A stretch of DNA of 64,000 bases from Herpetosiphon sp042688385 (GTDB lineage Bacteria; Chloroflexota; Chloroflexia; Chloroflexales; Herpetosiphonaceae), in contig NZ_JBHUPY010000023.1 in NCBI RefSeq assembly GCF_042688385.1, forward strand, positions 1 through 64,000, read 5' to 3'. The position numbers were made by a program, and so were the translations under genes. This document shows, piece by piece, positions 60,263-64,000 of this stretch. Each line of letters starts with the position of its first letter. The stretch's first letter is position 1. Below the pieces are notes generated by a model. It was not told where the DNA came from, ran no database searches, and saw only the letters and a list, made by a program, of their open reading frames with translations.

Positions 60263-62188
60263 TTACCATGAAGGCCAGCGATCGTGGCGCGTGCCATCGG
60301 AGAGCGCTTCGACTTTGCCAGTCGCCAGATTTTGCAAATAGATGCCCCAATGTTCGTTACGATAGCTCTCAAAAGCCAAATAGCGGCCATCGGGAGACCA
60401 GCGCGGCCAGCGGTTTTTGCCATTGCCAAGCGTGGTCAGTTCGCGTGGCTCGCCGCCGCTGGTTGGCACAGTATAAATTTTGGTGCGGCTATCGTTATCG
60501 CCAGTCATAAAGGCAATCGTTTGGCCATCGGGCGACCAATCGGCCCAAAAGGCGCTATCATCGACGCTCGCCAACAAATATTGCTTGTTGCTGGTTAAAT
60601 CAAGCACCACAATTTCATATAAATCGCTGGTTTGGCTATGAAAAGCCAGCTTGCTGCCATCAGGCGACCAAGCAGGGCCGCCTTGCCAGCCACCTTCAGC
60701 AGTCACGCGCTGCACATTCGAGCCATCTGCATCCATAATATAAATATCGAAGCTGTTGTTAGTGCTGCGGTCGCGATCGCTTTCAAAGGCGATTTTGCTG
60801 CCATCAGGCGACCAACGTGGAGCGCGGCTTTCGCCTGGAGCCGAGGTTAATTGCTGCTCATCAGTGCCATCGCCATTAATCGTAAAAATCTGTTCAAGCC
60901 CATCAACGCCATGCGAATAGGCCACCCGACCATCGCTGCGGCGACGCGAGGCAATTGCATTATCATCGTGATGCGGCACAACCGCGCTCACATTGCCCGA
61001 CGGAATATCCAAACTCAGCACATTGTATGCGCCACTGTTGCCTACGCGCGAAGAAATAATCAAATCGCCAGCAGCACTATCAGGCAAGGCACTGAGTTGG
61101 GTTGGCACCAGCGGCGTTTGCAGTTGATTAGAGCGATTCAGATACCACCAGCCTGCGCCACCACCAACCACCAGCACCAGCAGCAGCACCCATGGCCAAA
61201 CCAGCGTTTTGCGCGCAGCAGGCACAGTTGGAATTGGCGTTGCTTGGATCGGCTGGGGCGTAGCAACATCCTGGCTATAGCGTGGTTGGGTTTGTACCTG
61301 AGGATTGACTCGCGTTGGCGCTTCGGCTCCGCGATAGGGCGCGGCTTGCGGCAAAATCGCAAATGGATCAGCGATTGGTACAATTGGCAAATCGCGAATG
61401 CGCTCTAGTTCAGCGCGCACAACCGCTGCCGACGCAGGCCGTTCATCAATGTGCAGCGAGGTTAATTGGGTAATTAAGCTATCGAGAGCAGGCGAAACCC
61501 AATCGACGCTTTGGCTAACTGGCGGCAAGCGCAGGCCACTGGTTACGCGCTCGTTGGTCAACAGCACATACATCGTTGAGCCAAGGCTATATAAATCGGA
61601 GCGTGGCTCGGTTTGGCCGCCATATTGCTCAGGAGGAGCATAGCCAGGCGTGCCAATTTGAATCGTATCTTGATGTTGGCCCTCTTTGAAACGCCGCACA
61701 ATCCCAAAATCGATCAAAAGAACTTTGCCTTCTGGCGTGCGCATAATATTGGCTGGCTTAAGATCGCGAAAAATCAGTGGCGGGCGTTGATTGTGCAAAT
61801 ATTCCAATACATTACATAACTCAATCGCCCAATCGACCACTTGTTGCTCGCCAAACGGGCCGTTGAGCCGTTTTTGCAAGGCCGCCAATGATTCGCCTGG
61901 CACATAGCCCATCACCAACATCCAACCATCGTCGACAGCAAAATAATCGAGCACTGGCGCGAGGTTGGGGTGGCTCAAACTGGCCAAGGTATGGGCTTCT
62001 TGCTGAAACAAATGGGCCAGCGAATCACGTTCTTCTGGGCGCATATGAGCCGTAGCAAAATATTTGATCGCTACATTGCGCTGCCCCAAGCGACCATCGG
62101 TGGCCAAAAAGACCGCTCCAAAGCCACCACTGCCCAAGGGCCGCACAATCGTATAGCGATCTTGAATAATTGTGCCACTTTTCAACAT
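60263..62188 (-). CDS. Ser/Thr protein kinase with extracellular TolB-like propeller (kinase 2)
   Basis: 641 residues, same plan as kinase 1: Gly loop LGSGGFGAV (18-26), Lys42, a catalytic loop written IFRDLKPAN (139-147, Phe140 in place of the usual His of HRD), DFG at 160-162, a membrane helix (328-350), and an external PD40 propeller (SPDGSKIAFESDRDRSTNN, SPDGSKLAFHSQTSD, SPDGQTIAFMTGDND and others). The HRD-His change is tolerated in some kinases, and the catalytic Asp142 is present. ATG 62188 has GAGG 8 nt upstream; an ATG at 62212 would add 8 residues. TATAAT on - (62230-62235) is a possible -10. Confidence 0.9.
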   Translation of the reverse strand: MLKSGTIIQDRYTIVRPLGSGGFGAVFLATDGRLGQRNVAIKYFATAHMRPEERDSLAHLFQQEAHTLASLSHPNLAPVLDYFAVDDGWMLVMGYVPGESLAALQKRLNGPFGEQQVVDWAIELCNVLEYLHNQRPPLIFRDLKPANIMRTPEGKVLLIDFGIVRRFKEGQHQDTIQIGTPGYAPPEQYGGQTEPRSDLYSLGSTMYVLLTNERVTSGLRLPPVSQSVDWVSPALDSLITQLTSLHIDERPASAAVVRAELERIRDLPIVPIADPFAILPQAAPYRGAEAPTRVNPQVQTQPRYSQDVATPQPIQATPIPTVPAARKTLVWPWVLLLVLVVGGGAGWWYLNRSNQLQTPLVPTQLSALPDSAAGDLIISSRVGNSGAYNVLSLDIPSGNVSAVVPHHDDNAIASRRRSDGRVAYSHGVDGLEQIFTINGDGTDEQQLTSAPGESRAPRWSPDGSKIAFESDRDRSTNNSFDIYIMDADGSNVQRVTAEGGWQGGPAWSPDGSKLAFHSQTSDLYEIVVLDLTSNKQYLLASVDDSAFWADWSPDGQTIAFMTGDNDSRTKIYTVPTSGGEPRELTTLGNGKNRWPRWSPDGRYLAFESYRNEHWGIYLQNLATGKVEALSDGTRHDRWPSW

Positions 62189-62306
62189 GCCAATTGCCTC
62201 ACCACATTGCACTTAACCATAACATTGCTATTATAGTCGATTCATTGGGCAAAATATAGGTTATGTGCTGAGGCACAGCGCAAATTCGGCGGGCGGGTAA
62301 GAGAAC

Positions 62307-63629
62307 TTATTCCTGAATTGAAGCCTTGGCTGGTTGATAGCGCATCAGCAACCACCACACAATCAACGCTCCACACAGGCCCCAGCCCAAAAAGAGCGGT
62401 GTGGCAGCGAGGTTGAGCAAAAAGCGCCAATAGCGCTCGAGCACAATCAAACCATAGCTCGCCAACAAACCAATAATCATAGAGGGTTTTTGCTTGGGTG
62501 TAAGTTGTTGATAGCGCTGAAGCAGCCATGCCACTGGAATCAGCAACAACACCAAATAATGGCTATGCACCACCGGCAACAGCAACAAGGTCAAAATAAT
62601 AATCAAGCCATAATCAAACCATAAGCTGGCTGGTGTTGAAGCGCTGCGCCAACGTCGCACAATGCTGCGCCCTGATAAAAATGCAATTGCTGCCGCCAAA
62701 CCAGCCGCCAACAGCTTGCCCAACAATGGCGCTTCGATCACTGGTTTAAGCGTTAGTTCAACCAAATTATTAGCACTCAAGTAGGCATAACGATAGGTAT
62801 GCTCCGTAAACAGACGCTCGAAAACTGGCCAAATCGATTGGTCGGCGGCATTGGCGGGGCCGCGTAAACTTGGCAATACATCAGTAAAGAAATGCAGCGT
62901 CGTAGCCCAACCGCCACCTGCAAAAATACCGATGAGCATTGCACCCGCCACACCAAGCAGCACCCCAAGGCTGGCAATATAGCGCCGATGTAGCAGAAAA
63001 ATCAACCCAAATGCCAAGGGATAGACTTTGATCACCGCTGCAACGCCAATCAACGCGCCTGCCAAAAGATCGCTGCGATTGCTTGGTTTAGCGCGCAACA
63101 ACAGAGCTAACGCACCAGTTAATAAGGCCAGCAGCAATATATTGACTTGGCCCAAGAGCAGCGTATCGTAAAACGGCGGGGCTAGCAGCAACAGCCCTAA
63201 ACCAAGTAAACGCTGTTGCCAAGTAAGCTGCGCCAAATGGCCAAGCAGCCACCACATTGCAGCAAATACGCCAATATTGGCCAAAAACCAGATCGTTTTG
63301 GCTTGGGCGAAGGGTAAGCTGGCCAATGGTCGCAGCACTGCTGCAAAAAATGGCGGGTAAATATATAACGGATGCGCCATATGTTGGCCATCAATTGTCG
63401 CTGCCCGTTGCATCGCCGCGCCATCATAGAGGGTTTCGTGCTGGTTCAAGGCCCGCGCAGCCACATAATAGGCCGCAAAATCATAATGATCGGGCACGCG
63501 AATTAAGCTTGGCAATACGCGCACAAAGCCAACTGCTGCCAAGGCCAAGCCCAATAATCCGAGCATTGCATACATTCCATACGGTCGAGCCAACCAACGC
63601 CGCCAATGTGTCCGCAAACCTTGTACCAT
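62307..63629 (-). CDS. GT87-like (DUF2029) membrane glycosyltransferase
   Basis: 440 residues, about ten to twelve membrane helices with an acidic external loop near the N-terminus (RVPDHYDFAAYYVAARALNQ) and NGQHMAHPLYIYPPF-like stretch (reads DGQHMAHPLYIYPP). Polyprenyl-phosphate-mannose-dependent mannosyltransferases of GT87 share this layout; the Asp in PDHYDF is a plausible catalytic residue. Probably mannosylates a lipid or polysaccharide at the outer side of the membrane. It is a single - strand gene with no close partner. Confidence 0.8.
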   Translation of the reverse strand: MVQGLRTHWRRWLARPYGMYAMLGLLGLALAAVGFVRVLPSLIRVPDHYDFAAYYVAARALNQHETLYDGAAMQRAATIDGQHMAHPLYIYPPFFAAVLRPLASLPFAQAKTIWFLANIGVFAAMWWLLGHLAQLTWQQRLLGLGLLLLAPPFYDTLLLGQVNILLLALLTGALALLLRAKPSNRSDLLAGALIGVAAVIKVYPLAFGLIFLLHRRYIASLGVLLGVAGAMLIGIFAGGGWATTLHFFTDVLPSLRGPANAADQSIWPVFERLFTEHTYRYAYLSANNLVELTLKPVIEAPLLGKLLAAGLAAAIAFLSGRSIVRRWRSASTPASLWFDYGLIIILTLLLLPVVHSHYLVLLLIPVAWLLQRYQQLTPKQKPSMIIGLLASYGLIVLERYWRFLLNLAATPLFLGWGLCGALIVWWLLMRYQPAKASIQE

Positions 63630-63689
63630 CAGAATCTCCCTAGCAATTAAAGCAAACTGCCAGAGAGTGTACCACGCAACTGCTTAAAC

Positions 63690-63719
63690 AAAAAAGCCTC
63701 TCGCTCGGTAACGAGAGGC
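63690..63719 (-). terminator. Rho-independent terminator after the partial gene
   Basis: On the - strand GCCTCTCG (63719-63712) pairs with CGAGAGGC (63703-63696) around an 8-nt loop, followed by TTTTTT (63695-63690). It lies 17 bp after the stop of the edge gene and just before the GT87-like gene's start. Confidence 0.92.
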
Positions 63720-63736
63720 CAATCAAGCGTGATTGC

Positions 63737-64000
63737 TTATGGTTCTTCGCGCAAATCAACGCTCAGAATATTCAGCACTGTCCATGGTGCGCCGATTGCT
63801 GTGCGGCTCGGATTACCAAACCACAACACTTTCGGCTGCGCTCCAATCTTTTCGGTAAATAGCTGATTGCCATCGAGAATGAAGGTTTGCTCGCCATTAC
63901 GCTGTTGAATCGTCAAGTTGTGTTCGGTTGTATCAATTTGGCCGTTGGTATAGGGCAAACGAATATCTTTCAGCTCAGCATCTGCTGTTTGGTCACGATG
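63737..64000 (-). CDS. Unknown protein, C-terminal part only (cut by window edge)
   Basis: The frame is open from the window edge (64000) to the stop at 63737, giving the last 87 residues; the start is outside. The visible part (DAELKDIRLPYTNGQIDT..., ILDGNQLFTEKIGAQPKVLWFG, ILSVDLREEP) has strand-like alternation and no motif I recognise. A strong terminator follows, so it is the last gene of a - strand unit. A TTG at 63958 could mimic a start, but the frame continues upstream of it. Confidence 0.7.
   Translation of the reverse strand, partial: HRDQTADAELKDIRLPYTNGQIDTTEHNLTIQQRNGEQTFILDGNQLFTEKIGAQPKVLWFGNPSRTAIGAPWTVLNILSVDLREEP

Overview
The window looks like chromosomal DNA of a filamentous Chloroflexota, most plausibly Herpetosiphon or a close relative. 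This is an inference from gene content and style, not from a marker gene: base composition near 50% GC, a cytochrome bc operon with a long cytochrome b and a diheme cytochrome c, methylmalonyl-CoA mutase split into separate catalytic and B12-binding subunits, Ser/Thr kinases with extracellular propeller domains, and intergenic spaces filled with GC-rich palindromic repeats. No rRNA, phage, CRISPR array, transposase or replication origin was seen.

Layout. 0.2-6 kb: arginine cluster on + (argA-like, argG, argJ, argH, argF), ending in a bidirectional hairpin terminator. 6-8.7 kb (-): EamA transporter, HAD phosphatase, cutA, response regulator. 8.8 kb: GNAT. 9.8-16.6 kb (-): the prkA-yhbH-spoVR stress module. 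Its prkA carries a 397-residue intein with a LAGLIDADG endonuclease, and a four-helix-bundle gene broken by an in-frame stop lies between yhbH and spoVR. 16.7-21.8 kb: PH-like membrane protein, cytochrome P450, tRNA-Val(GAC), M3 peptidase, zinc-ribbon protein. 22-26.2 kb: respiratory operon (Rieske, cytochrome b, diheme cytochrome c, unknown membrane protein). 26.3-29.4 kb: M14 carboxypeptidase and MFS exporter. 29.7-35.9 kb (-): typA, a membrane-anchored Mrr-like nuclease, GNAT, glycosyltransferase, lpdA. 36.2-40.1 kb: NAD(P)HX repair enzyme coupled to a pyrimidine-nucleoside phosphorylase, then an MBL-fold protein. 40.3-42.1 kb: three small lipoproteins, two of them near-identical copies. 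42.3-53 kb: recQ, split methylmalonyl-CoA mutase with its MeaB chaperone on either side of a GNAT, gatA and an unusual NlpC/P60-like protein. 53-64 kb: surface and signalling genes (phosphodiester glycosidase lipoprotein, Asp23-like protein, coiled-coil membrane protein, histidine kinase, two propeller kinases, GT87-like mannosyltransferase) and a gene cut by the window edge.

How the genes work together. The arg genes cover acetylation of glutamate or ornithine recycling and the last three steps to arginine; argB, argC and argD are not here. Rieske, cytochrome b and cytochrome c form a quinol-oxidising complex. MCM large and small subunits plus MeaB convert methylmalonyl-CoA and succinyl-CoA. 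PrkA, YhbH and SpoVR are a widely conserved trio linked to stress or starvation.

The intergenic DNA is unusual. At least eleven loci carry a GC-rich inverted element (full form about 135 bp), and several other short repeat families recur. The intein, the split-repeat NlpC/P60-like protein, the APWY variant at the quinol site of cytochrome b and the repeat families are the most rewarding things to follow up.
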